Source: DATGUP01 sp035301265
Lineage (GTDB): Bacteria > Bacillota > Bacilli > Bacillales > Amphibacillaceae
Reading direction: 5' to 3'
Assembly (NCBI GenBank): GCA_035301265.1
Contig: DATGUP010000011.1
Location: 1-64,000, forward strand
DNA length: 64,000 bases
Shown: one piece after another, positions 8,699 through 17,500 of the stretch
Numbering within the stretch: the stretch's first letter is position 1
Layout of the letters: each line of letters opens with the position of its first letter
The notes under the pieces: generated by a model
The model's database searches: none
The model's input: the letters and a program-made list of their open reading frames with translations, nothing else
What the model was told of the DNA's origin: nothing
Program-made: the position numbers and the translations under genes

Positions 8699-8923
8699 TT
8701 ACTCTTCTCGGATGTCGGCCGTGTCGCGACGTTCAACATTATAAAGCGATCGTTCTTGCAGCTCGGCTACAGCTTGAGCGATCGCATAGAGTTGATCCGC
8801 TGTAGCAGCGGTTTTGACATTGCTGAAGCTCTTTGTTTTGTAAATCGGCTTACCTGTTTCAATGTCATCTCCGTCATACAGTACGAGGCGCAGGCTCGAA
8901 CTTTTCTTATCTGCAACGGCCAT
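8699..8923 (-). CDS. DUF1659 family protein
   Basis: Small cytoplasmic protein of 74 aa (MAVADKKSSSLRLVLYDG..., with GKPIYKTKSFSNVKTAAT and a helical YAIAQAVAELQ). This is the DUF1659 pattern; the function is unknown. The ATG at 8921-8923 has GGAGGTGAGG upstream and is preferred to the ATG three codons earlier. First gene of the three-gene minus-strand set. Confidence 0.85.
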   Translation of the reverse strand: MAVADKKSSSLRLVLYDGDDIETGKPIYKTKSFSNVKTAATADQLYAIAQAVAELQERSLYNVERRDTADIREE

Positions 8924-9453
8924 ATGCCTCACCTCCTTTCACCAATACAATCGTTCGATGATTGGAAAAGGGGGTATAAATAAAAAAATGATTTATTATG
9001 CGGATATTGCCCCCTGATAGCGATGCGATTCGATTATAACTAAAACACGCCCACTCGACCGAGATGCAAGACGGTAGGCTGGAACTCGTTTCATTAACTT
9101 GTTTGACAGTCTCCTCAAGATAGTCAGCCTGTTATGAAGGATGTGTTCTTCCAGGAAAAGATGTGCCGCTAATTTTTCACTCTTGATACCCTTGTCAGTG
9201 GCTCACTTTACGACTGCCTTCATGCATAAGCTTATTTAAATAGAAAAGAGTAGTTTTGGGGGAAAACTACTCTTTCAGTGGAAGGAAAATATGAGAGGGT
9301 GCTTTTTGAGGGAAATAAGAGGCTGCTTAATGCGAGGACGAACATTATGATGAAAGAACATTAAATATGGAAAAAAACACCATGTAAAACAGAAAAAACG
9401 TGCCGTAGCAGCTATCATCCTCGATGTAATCATACAGATCACATAGAGCGAGC
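8924..9453. other. Intergenic region upstream of DUF1659 gene
   Basis: Over 500 bases with no firm gene. A 32-codon minus-strand frame (MKRVPAYRLASRSSGR..., about 8999-9093) has GAGGAG too far upstream and no known match, so it is not called. The segment near 9100-9230 reads like decayed sequence. A strong hairpin at 9245-9275 is listed separately. Confidence 0.45.
9239..9275 (-). terminator. Intrinsic terminator, 13-bp perfect stem
   Basis: AAAGAGTAGTTTT (9245-9257) and AAAACTACTCTTT (9263-9275) pair perfectly around GGGGG. On the minus strand the stem runs into TTTTCTATTT. It probably ends the transcript of the 68-residue gene at 9454-9660, about 180 bases upstream. Confidence 0.7.
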
Positions 9454-9660
9454 TTATTGGAGCGTACCACGGATACGGGAATAAGAGGAGGCTTTGTGAT
9501 GCCTGTCAATGAATTCGGATAGTTGGCGGTTGGTCGCACCGATGATTTCGACGAGTTGAACGATGATTGCTTCGTGTTGATATAATTTGTTCTCTAATTC
9601 GAGGAGCGTCCGGGGTTTGGGGTTAGAGGCATTTGGGTGGCTAATGTGTTCTTTCGCCAT
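9454..9660 (-). CDS. Hypothetical 68-residue helical protein
   Basis: I do not recognise a named family. The product (MAKEHISHPNASNPKPRTLL...) has a long amphipathic helix or coiled coil at about 19-52 (LLELENKLYQHEAIIVQLVE) and a basic C-terminus (HHKASSYSRIRG). It has AAAGGAGGG with good spacing to ATG and its own downstream hairpin, so it looks like a real gene. It stands near the DUF1659/DUF2922/YvrJ set, but about 500 bases away and probably with its own promoter. Confidence 0.6.
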   Translation of the reverse strand: MAKEHISHPNASNPKPRTLLELENKLYQHEAIIVQLVEIIGATNRQLSEFIDRHHKASSYSRIRGTLQ

Positions 9661-9916
9661 CGACTTCCCTCCTTTATTACGTCGCTGTGTCTTTATTTAT
9701 AACATGGATAGGTCAAAATGACTAATAGATGAATTTAAAATTTTGTCATTTGTTCGACACAAATTTTTGTAAAATAGACGTATGCTCTCTATAAATTGTT
9801 GATCAAAATGAACATTTATGTCGAATTGAAAACACAAAATTTCCAGCTAACTTTTTCTTAGACAAAATTAGACATGCATTTTAAAAGATAAAATTCGCGT
9901 TTGGACTTTTTCGGCC

Positions 9917-9940
9917 AAAAAAAATCTGCCAATTGGCAGA
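9917..9940 (-). terminator. Intrinsic terminator after EamA transporter gene
   Basis: The palindrome TCTGCCAATTGGCAGA (9925-9940) is followed on the minus strand by eight T. It lies 10 bases after the stop codon of the EamA gene. Confidence 0.88.
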
Positions 9941-9949
9941 AATGGCATT

Positions 9950-10816
9950 TTAACCATCGGCCAGTGCGACCGCAATCACGCCGAGGACCATAATGATAGC
10001 AGAGATGATTCGGCGCCGTCCGAACCCTTCAGCAAGCAAACGCGTACCCATAACGGTACCGATTAAAATACTCATCTCCCGCACGGGAGCCACATGGCTG
10101 ACTTGTGTGAACGTCATCGCCGTGAGCACTAAAATATAAGCAAGCTGCATAAGGATACCAACACCAATTGCTTCCTTGCGGTGATATTGCCAGTCGTATC
10201 GGACATCGTTCCATCGGCGGACGGCAAACGGCGTCAGAAATAGCAATTGACCGATCATGCCGCCGTAAGTTAATAGTAGCGGAGGGATGTGGGCGATGCT
10301 GACAGCCCCTTTATCTACAAGTGTATAAGAAGCAATCAAAATACCGATGAGCAAACCGTATAAAAGCGGAACAAACGCGCTTTTTTGTTTGAGCGCCTGA
10401 ACGCCGCCAGTAATGATGAAGATGCTAATCGTAATGAGTATAATGCCGATCACGCTGAGTGGGGTCAATGTCTCGGCATATATAAAAACAGCAGCAACTG
10501 CGACAATGAGAGGACCGGTCCCTCGTGCCACCGGATAGACGAGGGACAAATCACCAATTTTGTAGCCTTTTTGCAAGGTGAGTGCATAAACTAAATGAAT
10601 CACCGCACTGCCTATAATAAAAGCCCATCCCACCCAACCGATATGAAACGGCTGCCATATGAACATACCGATCACAAACGGAGCGTATATCACCGTGCTG
10701 ACAGCCATGTAAAGCCAAACGAAAGCTAAACCGCCTTGGGATCGTTTGGCGAGGTAATTCCAAGTAGCATGCATAAAAGCCGAGATGATAATAAGTATAA
10801 GCGCAAGAAGCGACAT
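9950..10816 (-). CDS. EamA/DMT-family transporter
   Basis: Integral membrane protein of 288 aa with about ten hydrophobic helices in two EamA repeats, the drug/metabolite transporter architecture. The N-terminus MSLLALILIIISAFMHATWN and a PVARGTGPLIVA motif in helix 3-4 match the family. The substrate cannot be inferred. ATG follows AAAGGGTG. It is a single-gene unit closed by the terminator just downstream. Confidence 0.88.
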   Translation of the reverse strand: MSLLALILIIISAFMHATWNYLAKRSQGGLAFVWLYMAVSTVIYAPFVIGMFIWQPFHIGWVGWAFIIGSAVIHLVYALTLQKGYKIGDLSLVYPVARGTGPLIVAVAAVFIYAETLTPLSVIGIILITISIFIITGGVQALKQKSAFVPLLYGLLIGILIASYTLVDKGAVSIAHIPPLLLTYGGMIGQLLFLTPFAVRRWNDVRYDWQYHRKEAIGVGILMQLAYILVLTAMTFTQVSHVAPVREMSILIGTVMGTRLLAEGFGRRRIISAIIMVLGVIAVALADG

Positions 10817-11000
10817 AGAAACACCCTTTAAAAAATTATTGAATCACTACTGTGTGTGATTAACATCGCCGTTCCTTCAAGCTGGAATCGACGCATATCC
10901 AAACGCGGGAATTGTTCAACTCTACATGCGGTGTTTCGTCTAAGATGCGCTAACTAAAATAAAGTTATGTTTAAGACGAAAAAACGTACGTAACGCTACA

Positions 11001-11912
11001 TCAAAGCACAATATTGGTTATCAGCCACAGCAAAATAAAACTCATCAGTATCGTTATGTTGGATACTGTACCGATGAATTTACTGTCATAGCCAAATTCC
11101 ACCGAATACGGCAGGGCGGTCATAGATACAGGCAAAATCAAACCGAGCAAAACAGTGTATTTGAACATGTCTGTAAACGGCAAAACAATAAACAAAAGCG
11201 CCCCGGCTGCTAATCCGATCCCATACCTTAACGCCAATACTTGCACGATTCGTTTATACGATCCTTCCGCAAAGGAAACATGCAAATAAATCCCCAACAA
11301 TAAAAAAGATAGCGGCATGTTGGCTGGCGAAATGACCTGCGCCACATCGACTATAAACGGTGGTATAGATATATCCATAAACACCAAACTACAAACAATG
11401 ATATATGTAAGCAAAGGGAGTGAGCCGAATAGTTTTTTAGCGATTGTCCCCCATTTCAGGTTCGCATCGTCAGAGGCATACAAACTGCCGAATAAAAACA
11501 TAACGCCGAATACAACAATGGCATTGCCGACATCGAACATGCCGAAATATTTTATGCCTTCCTTTCCCCAAATGCCCTCGACGAGCGGATAGGCGAACAA
11601 TCCGATGTTAAAACCGGGAATAAGCATCGTGAGCATGCCTTTTGTCTGTCTATCTTTCTTCCTAAATATGAATAGCCCTAAAATGGCCATGACAACACCG
11701 TAGAAAAAGGCCAACACGGCAAGTAAAAATAATGACATCTCCAGTTCGATATCGCTAAATGACACAATGATGAGTGCCGGCAAAGTTAAATTGAAAATGA
11801 TCCGTGCCAGCCCTTCCCCATCGGACTCTTGAATCAAGCGAAGTCGTTTTAAGACGTATCCTATAGCAATGATCAATATGGCATAAACGAACTGTTCATT
11901 AAAACTTGACAC
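11001..11912 (-). CDS. AEC-family (auxin efflux carrier-like) permease
   Basis: Membrane transporter of 303 aa with about ten helices: N-terminal FVYAILIIAIGYVLKRLRLI, NLTLPALIIVSFSD, and C-terminal VLLGLILPVSMTALPYSVEF. Family members move small organic anions or similar solutes; the substrate is unknown. The GTG at 11910-11912 is preferred because AAGGAG lies ten bases upstream and gives a normal N-terminus. The longer frame adds 31 residues without a site. Convergence with the antisense promoter at 11980 leaves little room for its own upstream region. Confidence 0.87.
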   Translation of the reverse strand: MSSFNEQFVYAILIIAIGYVLKRLRLIQESDGEGLARIIFNLTLPALIIVSFSDIELEMSLFLLAVLAFFYGVVMAILGLFIFRKKDRQTKGMLTMLIPGFNIGLFAYPLVEGIWGKEGIKYFGMFDVGNAIVVFGVMFLFGSLYASDDANLKWGTIAKKLFGSLPLLTYIIVCSLVFMDISIPPFIVDVAQVISPANMPLSFLLLGIYLHVSFAEGSYKRIVQVLALRYGIGLAAGALLFIVLPFTDMFKYTVLLGLILPVSMTALPYSVEFGYDSKFIGTVSNITILMSFILLWLITNIVL

Positions 11913-11979
11913 TAGAAGATATCTCCTTGCTGTTTTGGCATGAAGAAAATGAGCAAATGATGTACTGAATTTAAATATA

Positions 11980-11988
11980 TGGTATACT
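11980..11988 (+). promoter_or_regulatory. Extended -10 promoter for putative antitoxin RNA
   Basis: TGGTATACT, an extended -10 (TGnTATAAT-like), on the plus strand with a poor -35. It would start transcription near 11995 toward the toxin gene at 12123-12203, antisense to its mRNA. Confidence 0.5.
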
Positions 11989-11994
11989 GATAGT

Positions 11995-12135
11995 AGAAGC
12001 AACATACGATAACAAAGACCGCCGATACATATCGACGGTCAGCAATAGAATCGTTCCCCAAAAAAGGGGGACGGCCATGGTCAGTTAATGACCTCCCACA
12101 GCCGGCTAAAGCTCAAGGGAGGTCATTTGTCTTTG
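11995..12135 (+). ncRNA. Putative antisense antitoxin RNA
   Basis: Inferred RNA of about 140 nt from the extended -10 at 11980-11988 to a terminator hairpin with perfect 11-bp arms at 12087-12097 and 12117-12127, followed by TGTCTTTGTTTG. It overlaps the 3' end of the toxin open frame and the whole 3' untranslated region of the toxin mRNA, the usual layout of TxpA/BsrG-type type I systems. Confidence 0.5.
12010..12040 (-). terminator. Terminator of toxin mRNA
   Basis: GACCGCCGAT and ATCGACGGTC (12017-12040, one mismatch) form a hairpin followed on the minus strand by TTTGTTAT. It lies about 80 bases past the toxin stop codon, so toxin and antisense transcripts would overlap by roughly 110-120 bases. 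Confidence 0.6.
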
Positions 12136-12203
12136 TTTGCCATCATGAACGCGACCAGCATTCCAAACGCTATCAAAAGCGATAGCACTTGAAAAGTGGA
12201 CAT
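12123..12203 (-). CDS. Type I toxin, holin-like small hydrophobic peptide
   Basis: 26-residue peptide starting MSTFQVLSLLIAFGMLV with a charged NKDK tail. This is the pattern of the Hol_Tox ('putative holin-like toxin') family of type I toxins. The start is the ATG at 12201-12203 behind AGGGGGTGAGG; the longer 62-codon frame has no separate site. The 5' leader carries CTCAAGGGAGG (complement of 12240-12250), perfectly complementary to CCTCCCTTGAG directly after the stop codon (complement of 12112-12122), so the mRNA ends could pair and hide the ribosome binding site. It would act at the cytoplasmic membrane. Not tested. Confidence 0.72.
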   Translation of the reverse strand: MSTFQVLSLLIAFGMLVAFMMANKDK

Positions 12204-12400
12204 GGCCTCACCCCCTCTCTTTTCAGGGGATAGGCCATCCCTCCCTTGAGGTCGATCTATTGCATACATCCATTGTAACAGATGCATGCAGATTAAGCAC
12301 GAATACATCAAAACGTTTTATTGTTTCATGCTAATATGTTTACAAAACAAAAAGCCTCGTGATTATCACACCCTGTCTGGCCACGGCATTGGGGCGATCT

Positions 12401-13129
12401 TTATAACGGGACACGGCTTCCGTATTTTTCTATGAGACGCTCGTTATGTGCATCAGCCCCTTCGAGGTTACCGCTTTGAAAAATCGGCGGCTCGAACCCT
12501 TGCTCAGCCATCTCAGCAATCGCCTGTGCGACAACCGCATTTAAAATAGCCGCTCCAATAACGGTGGAAGCCGGTGAGAAACGCATCGGAACTTTGTCAT
12601 GCGCAAGCAATGCATCGCCTTTTGGAACGTGCGTGTCGATGACTAAATCAACGACATGATATAACTTTTTCCCGCTTGCATGTCTTGAATGTTGACTGTT
12701 GGCATAAGCAATAGATGTTACACCAATCACATATGCCCCTTTCGCTTGGCCTAATAAAGCAACATCGATCGGAACAGTATTGCGACCGGATGTAGAAATA
12801 ACAAACAGCACATCGCTATCACGAATATCCTGCGTTTGCATAAAACTTTCTGCATAATGTGCCCGACGCTCCAGTGCCGATGAATGAACTGCATCTTCGT
12901 GCAACATGAGCGGCTCGTGTAAAATTGGATTTATAGGAACGAGTCCCCCTGCCCGATAGTAAAGCTCTTCTGCTAACATATGCGAATGGCCACTTCCGAA
13001 TAAATGAATGACCCCGTCGTGTTGTATAGCGTCGGCCAATTTACTGGCTGCTTTAGCCATGGAATCCTTTTCTTTTTTGGTTATGTGAGCGATTAAATGA
13101 CTGATTTCATTTAAGTACTGATCAATCAT
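12401..13129 (-). CDS. UPF0309 SIS-domain protein
   Basis: Cytoplasmic protein of 242 aa with one SIS (sugar isomerase) phosphosugar-binding domain: HLFGSGHSHMLAEE, STSGRNTVPI, and GVTSIAYANS. The sequence matches the UPF0309 family, whose reaction is not established. The ATG at 13127-13129 is chosen because GAGGAGGC lies upstream; the 60 extra residues of the longer frame overlap lacD and lack a site. Last gene of the gntR-agaS-lacC-lacD set. It is a second SIS protein beside AgaS, so a role with amino-sugar phosphates is plausible. Confidence 0.88.
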   Translation of the reverse strand: MIDQYLNEISHLIAHITKKEKDSMAKAASKLADAIQHDGVIHLFGSGHSHMLAEELYYRAGGLVPINPILHEPLMLHEDAVHSSALERRAHYAESFMQTQDIRDSDVLFVISTSGRNTVPIDVALLGQAKGAYVIGVTSIAYANSQHSRHASGKKLYHVVDLVIDTHVPKGDALLAHDKVPMRFSPASTVIGAAILNAVVAQAIAEMAEQGFEPPIFQSGNLEGADAHNERLIEKYGSRVPL

Positions 13130-13296
13130 TATAGAATGCCTCCTCATTGTATCCCTTGCTGCGATGTTTAATCGTTTTCGCATGCTATTATACCAGTACG
13201 AAAGCGATAGCAAAACTGGAGCGTTTTCTCCACTGTCGTTAAATCGGTGGATCGTACAAAAAAGGAGGCAGGTATAGAGCCGCTCGAGATCCGGGA

Positions 13297-14289
13297 TTAC
13301 TCGATCCATTTATCCCATGGTGTTGCTGTTTCTTTAACGGCAGCCTTTACTTCTTCCAAATGACGCGTACCTGTCGTCTCCAGCCAGTTGTAAAACGCAT
13401 CTTTTCCCTCGGTGGCAAAACGTTCAACGCCGTCTTTCCAGATGGCTCGGCCGCAGAGAACACCGTTGAAACGTGATCCCGCCCGTTTAGCAAAATACAT
13501 CGTGTCTACAAATTGCTCATTCGTCACCCCACCGCTTAAGTAAATAAACGGTATCCGACTTTTTTCTGAACATATCCGGTAGTAATCAGCTGCCTCTTCC
13601 GCGCTAAAAAGCGGCTCGTAATTGTCATATTTATCGTAGCCTTCGATATGGTATATCGCAACAGGAACTTCGACTTTCAATAAATCAACGCCGTATTTTG
13701 GCTTGGAAAATTCCTCCATGAAATGCTCCACGATGGCTGGTTTTCTGCGGGTAAATGCCGCTTCCTTTGTTGGTAATCCTTGCGCACTATAGGATACAGG
13801 CTCAAGAATAAAGAGCAAATCGTTTTGTTTGCATTCATCGCCAACACGTTTAATGAAAGCTTGCTTTGTTTTATTGTAGACGGCTTCTTCTTCTGTATCG
13901 TAGTAAATGAGCAGTTTAAGGGCGCTCACTCCCTTTTTCACGAAATCTTGGACAGCGTATTGATCGACAAGACGAGGCAAGCGTCCCTTTTGCGTCGTAT
14001 CATAGCCCGTTTTTTCATAAGCCATGATTAAACCGACATCATCGTTGAGTTTTTCGGCGGCATTCCAGCCATACTCCGGATCAAGCAAAAGGGAAGCTGA
14101 ACGATTGCCTAAAACAGACGCGACGCCCTCCTTAAATGCGCTTAACCCTTCTTCGTAAGACAGATCGGCATTAAATGAATGAATCATTTTGCCGAGCGAT
14201 CCGCGCTGGTCCATCGCAGTAGCTAAAATAATACGTTGGTCATCGGATATCAAATCAAGGCCCCGTTTTTTTCCTGGTGTCCATTGCAT
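13297..14289 (-). CDS. lacD: Tagatose-1,6-bisphosphate aldolase
   Basis: Cleaves tagatose-1,6-bisphosphate to dihydroxyacetone phosphate and glyceraldehyde-3-phosphate, the last step of the tagatose branch. The 330-aa product matches class I LacD in length and sequence: MDQRGSLGKMI, LLLDPEYGWNAA, and a probable Schiff-base lysine in DLLKVEVPV. Other class I motifs are PFIYLSGGV and FNGVLCGRAIWKDGV. The ATG at 14287-14289 has AAGGAGGAC upstream; the 29-residue extension is discarded. It follows lacC and agaS in the same orientation. Confidence 0.94.
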   Translation of the reverse strand: MQWTPGKKRGLDLISDDQRIILATAMDQRGSLGKMIHSFNADLSYEEGLSAFKEGVASVLGNRSASLLLDPEYGWNAAEKLNDDVGLIMAYEKTGYDTTQKGRLPRLVDQYAVQDFVKKGVSALKLLIYYDTEEEAVYNKTKQAFIKRVGDECKQNDLLFILEPVSYSAQGLPTKEAAFTRRKPAIVEHFMEEFSKPKYGVDLLKVEVPVAIYHIEGYDKYDNYEPLFSAEEAADYYRICSEKSRIPFIYLSGGVTNEQFVDTMYFAKRAGSRFNGVLCGRAIWKDGVERFATEGKDAFYNWLETTGTRHLEEVKAAVKETATPWDKWIE

Positions 14290-14466
14290 ACAATTTGTCC
14301 TCCTTTTATTCCTTGTTGATGAACGCACGCTCGTTATCCTTCGGTGTCTACGCTCGATCGCCTTCATATTCACCATCCATCCGCGCCGATAGATTTTTGA
14401 GTTAGCTAGCTTTTGAACTGCTTTAAAACCTGTAGCTACTTCGATGCTATAACCGCATTTGTTGAC

Positions 14467-15396
14467 CTAGCGTTTTTCTACGCGGATTTCGTCTTGACAC
14501 CATGCTAAATGATCGGGATTGATCTGGCCTGTTTTTTCTTCCATAGCATTCAATACTCCCATGGACAAGCCGAAGCGAATTAATGCTTCACCGGTCATTC
14601 CGCGAGATAGTCCTGCAGCGAACCCTGCGATCACCGCATCGCCAGAGCCAACTGGATTTTTCGCATCGACTTTAGGGATCGTTACTTTGTAAAGGACATC
14701 GTCGGTTTTAATGAGCGCCCCTTTTGCCCCGCGAGTGACAACAACCCAAGGCACACCGGTAAAAACGGGCGCGTTTAATGTATCAATCACCGTTTGTTCG
14801 TCGATCGTCGCGACACCGGATACATCTTTCAACTCATCCTCGTTCGGCTTGATGAGAAATGGCTTATGTTTCGCTTGCAGCGTCTTTTTCAACAGCTCGC
14901 CCTTTGTATCGAGTAGAACAGGCGTGTCATGACGATTGGCGATCTTGATTAATTGCGTATAAAAATCATCGGGCAGCCCTTGAGGCAAGCTCCCGGACAT
15001 AGTGATGAGGCGAGCTTTTTGAACATATTCAGAAAATTGCGCAAAAAAATCATGTATCTCCGCTTCGTTAATCGTCGGACCAGCTTCAAGAATTTCCGTC
15101 TGTTTCCCTTCGTGTAAAATAGCGATGCAATTGCGCGTCTCACCATCAATCCGAACAAAGTAATCGTGTATCCCGTTTCTAGTTATGTCTTGTTTTATAA
15201 ACTCACCGAGACTGCCGCCTAAAAATCCACTCGCTGCCACATCTTCGCCGAGCTGTCGCAACACGCGCGCAACATTCAATCCTTTTCCCCCAGCTGTTTT
15301 GGACACGTCCATAACTCGGTTAACACGGTCAAGGGTAAATGTTTCCAATGGATAATTCATATCGACAGATGGGTTTAATGTGATCGTTAAAATCAT
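14467..15396 (-). CDS. lacC: Tagatose-6-phosphate kinase (PfkB family)
   Basis: Phosphorylates tagatose-6-phosphate with ATP. The 309-aa PfkB-fold protein begins MILTITLNPSVDMNY and contains TAGGKGLNVARVL near 35-47. The catalytic GSGDAVIAGFAAGL motif near 250 has the base aspartate. LacC and 1-phosphofructokinases share these motifs; the adjacent agaS and lacD decide for LacC. ATG at 15394-15396 with GGAGGG upstream; the longer frame is rejected. Operon position agaS-lacC-lacD. Confidence 0.93.
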   Translation of the reverse strand: MILTITLNPSVDMNYPLETFTLDRVNRVMDVSKTAGGKGLNVARVLRQLGEDVAASGFLGGSLGEFIKQDITRNGIHDYFVRIDGETRNCIAILHEGKQTEILEAGPTINEAEIHDFFAQFSEYVQKARLITMSGSLPQGLPDDFYTQLIKIANRHDTPVLLDTKGELLKKTLQAKHKPFLIKPNEDELKDVSGVATIDEQTVIDTLNAPVFTGVPWVVVTRGAKGALIKTDDVLYKVTIPKVDAKNPVGSGDAVIAGFAAGLSRGMTGEALIRFGLSMGVLNAMEEKTGQINPDHLAWCQDEIRVEKR

Positions 15397-15465
15397 GTCT
15401 GTTCCCTCCATCAGTAAGTTATGAGGAGACAGTCGCATAAAATAGGCTGTCTCCATCATCTTTTG

Positions 15466-16644
15466 TTACGCGTTAAACGGATGAATGGTTACCCCTTTGA
15501 CAACGCGGTTGATAACACCGTCCGGACTTGGATTATCAGGAGTGAGACCAAGGTCGAGCGATTTTTTCATAGCGAACGTCTGGGCAAAGATGATATCCAA
15601 CAAAGCCAAGTACAAATCGCTCTTAAGCGCTTCGTTTGTTGATCTGACCGGGATCAGCCAATCGGCAAGCGCAGCCACTTCTTCATCGTACGTCTCGGTA
15701 AGCGCAATCACTTTCATGCCGGAATCATCTGCCGCCACTTCACGCAATATATCTATATCATATTTGCGTGTGTACGAATCTTGTGACACAAACACAACGA
15801 TTATCGATTGTTCATTGATCACCGATTTAGGACCGTGGCGGAATCCGAGCGATGACTCATGCATTGCGACAACTTTTCCGCCTGTAAGCTCCAGCATTTT
15901 CAGCGACGCTTCATGGGCTAATTCACTCAATATGCCTGATCCTAAATAAACGACACGCTCAAATGGGAACGCGAGTATATCATCGATCGTTTCTGTCACT
16001 GAATCAAGTAAGCGCCGCGCGTTTTGCGTCAATTGCTGCAATGTCTTATTAGCCAAAGGTTTCTTTGAAAACAGCGCGTACGCCGCTAGCACCATACATG
16101 TAAAACTGCTTGTCATGGCAAGGCTTTGGTCATTTGATTTCTCCGGCATGAGTAACGTAATGCTATTGGCATCTTCCTGAATGTTTTTCGCCAGTTGTCC
16201 GTCTTTATTACACGTGATGACGACTTGATAAAAATCATTGATGATCTCTTCCGCTAGAGATACTGTCGCTAAGCTCTCTGGACTGTTTCCCGAACGGGCA
16301 AAGGACACCATGATCGTCGGGACATCTGGAAACAAATATTCCTTTGGATTGGAAACAATATCAGTCGTCGGAACAGCTACAAAATGAACATGGCCGGGAG
16401 TTTGTTTATTTAATTCCGGTGCGAGCGTATCGCCAGCAAAAGCTGATGTCCCTGCACCGGTTAACATCACTTGAACTTGTTCGTGTTTTGTAAAAATATC
16501 TTGTACAAACGTGCGAAAGGACTCGTAATTTGGCCCAATCATATCCATCGTTTCTTGCCATACATCCGGTTGCTGATAAATTTCTCCAGCCGTATGGATA
16601 GCATTTTTTTCTTTTAATACATCAGTCGTCATGTTAAATATCAA
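15466..16644 (-). CDS. agaS: AgaS-type galactosamine-6-phosphate deaminase/isomerase
   Basis: Converts galactosamine-6-phosphate to tagatose-6-phosphate and ammonia. The 392-aa protein has two SIS domains: TGAGTSAFAG near 58, FARSGNSPES, YLGSGILSELAHEASLKMLE, ESSLGFRHGPKS. AgaS homologues typically begin 'FN-TT--L' and the TTG at 16642-16644 gives MIFNMTTDVL with nine bases from AAGGAG, so it is preferred to the ATG two codons earlier. First gene after gntR in the catabolic set. A GntR-type operator half lies 27 bases upstream. Confidence 0.92.
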   Translation of the reverse strand: MIFNMTTDVLKEKNAIHTAGEIYQQPDVWQETMDMIGPNYESFRTFVQDIFTKHEQVQVMLTGAGTSAFAGDTLAPELNKQTPGHVHFVAVPTTDIVSNPKEYLFPDVPTIMVSFARSGNSPESLATVSLAEEIINDFYQVVITCNKDGQLAKNIQEDANSITLLMPEKSNDQSLAMTSSFTCMVLAAYALFSKKPLANKTLQQLTQNARRLLDSVTETIDDILAFPFERVVYLGSGILSELAHEASLKMLELTGGKVVAMHESSLGFRHGPKSVINEQSIIVVFVSQDSYTRKYDIDILREVAADDSGMKVIALTETYDEEVAALADWLIPVRSTNEALKSDLYLALLDIIFAQTFAMKKSLDLGLTPDNPSPDGVINRVVKGVTIHPFNA

Positions 16645-16670
16645 TACCATCCACTCCTTTAGTTGTTATG

Positions 16671-16684
16671 TTGTCATAACCAGT
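16671..16684 (-). promoter_or_regulatory. Candidate GntR/UTRA operator before agaS
   Basis: The minus strand reads ACTGGTTATGACAA here. The first 12 bases are identical to the site upstream of gntR at 17501-17512. It is placed between gntR and agaS, so repression would act on the agaS-lacC-lacD part as well as on the regulator gene. Confidence 0.6.
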
Positions 16685-16725
16685 AAATGATAAGACGGTG
16701 CCATTCTATGAAAACACCGTCAATT

Positions 16726-17442
16726 TTACGTCAATTCAACCGTGTAATCGAACTTATCACCTCTTGCGACACTGACCGTATACTCGATCAATGTATCGTG
16801 ATAATACGATGAACGTTTGATAAGCATCGCTGGCTCATTCACTTCCATCTGTAAAAAGCGAGCTTCGGTTTCGTCGACCGTTGTGGCAGAGAACCTTTCT
16901 AGCGCTCGTGTGACAACGATATGGTAGTCTTCTTGGAAAATGTCGTACATCGGCTTTTTCTTTAAATCATTTGCGGTAAGCTGAGGGAAAACTTTTTGCG
17001 GTAAATAAGACGTTTCATACATGAGCGGTTCATCATCTGCCAGTCGCAAGCGCACTACTTGAAAAACATCGGCTAAATGTTCGAGCTCCATTTTGTCAGC
17101 TAAACGACTGCTAGCAGCCATCGTTCGGAACGAAAGGACTTCTGTACGTGGCGTTTTACCTAATTTTTTCATTTCTTCGGTAAAACTGTACAGCTTAATG
17201 AGATTTTGGCTGTATGTTTTCGGGGCAACAAACGTCCCTTTACCGTGCGCTTTGTAAATATAGCCTTCGCGCTCCAATTCCTGTAGAGCCTGCCTTACAG
17301 TGATCCGGCTCATTTGGTACCGATTGCAAAGCTCGCGTTCGGACGGAAGCTGGTCATTCTCCTCGTATTGACCGGATTCAATTTTTTTGATTAAATCCTC
17401 CATTAATTGTAAATATAATGGGATTCGGTTCTTTTTGTCCAA
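16726..17442 (-). CDS. GntR/HutC (UTRA) transcriptional repressor of amino-sugar genes
   Basis: DNA-binding regulator of 238 aa. The N-terminal winged helix has IPLYLQLMEDLIKKIESGQY, LPSERELCNRYQMSRITVRQAL and AHGKGTFVA. The C-terminal UTRA ligand-binding domain contains YTVSVARGDKFDYTVEL. Relatives (AgaR/NagR type) bind phosphorylated amino sugars. The start is TTG after GGCGGAAC. It is the first gene of the gntR-agaS-lacC-lacD-UPF0309 group. Two copies of ACTGGTTATGAC flank its ends, suggesting autoregulation. Confidence 0.9.
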   Translation of the reverse strand: MDKKNRIPLYLQLMEDLIKKIESGQYEENDQLPSERELCNRYQMSRITVRQALQELEREGYIYKAHGKGTFVAPKTYSQNLIKLYSFTEEMKKLGKTPRTEVLSFRTMAASSRLADKMELEHLADVFQVVRLRLADDEPLMYETSYLPQKVFPQLTANDLKKKPMYDIFQEDYHIVVTRALERFSATTVDETEARFLQMEVNEPAMLIKRSSYYHDTLIEYTVSVARGDKFDYTVELT

Positions 17443-17500
17443 TGGTTGTTCCGCCTTTTGTACATCATTTTATTCCATATCAATGCAATTTTTATGCATG

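Noticed and set aside
8999..9093. 32-codon basic minus-strand open frame upstream of the DUF1659 gene
   Set aside because: Ribosome binding site is 16 bases away and the peptide matches nothing known.
15485..15949. 154-codon plus-strand open frame
   Set aside because: Lies fully antisense to agaS, has no ribosome binding site and low-quality composition.
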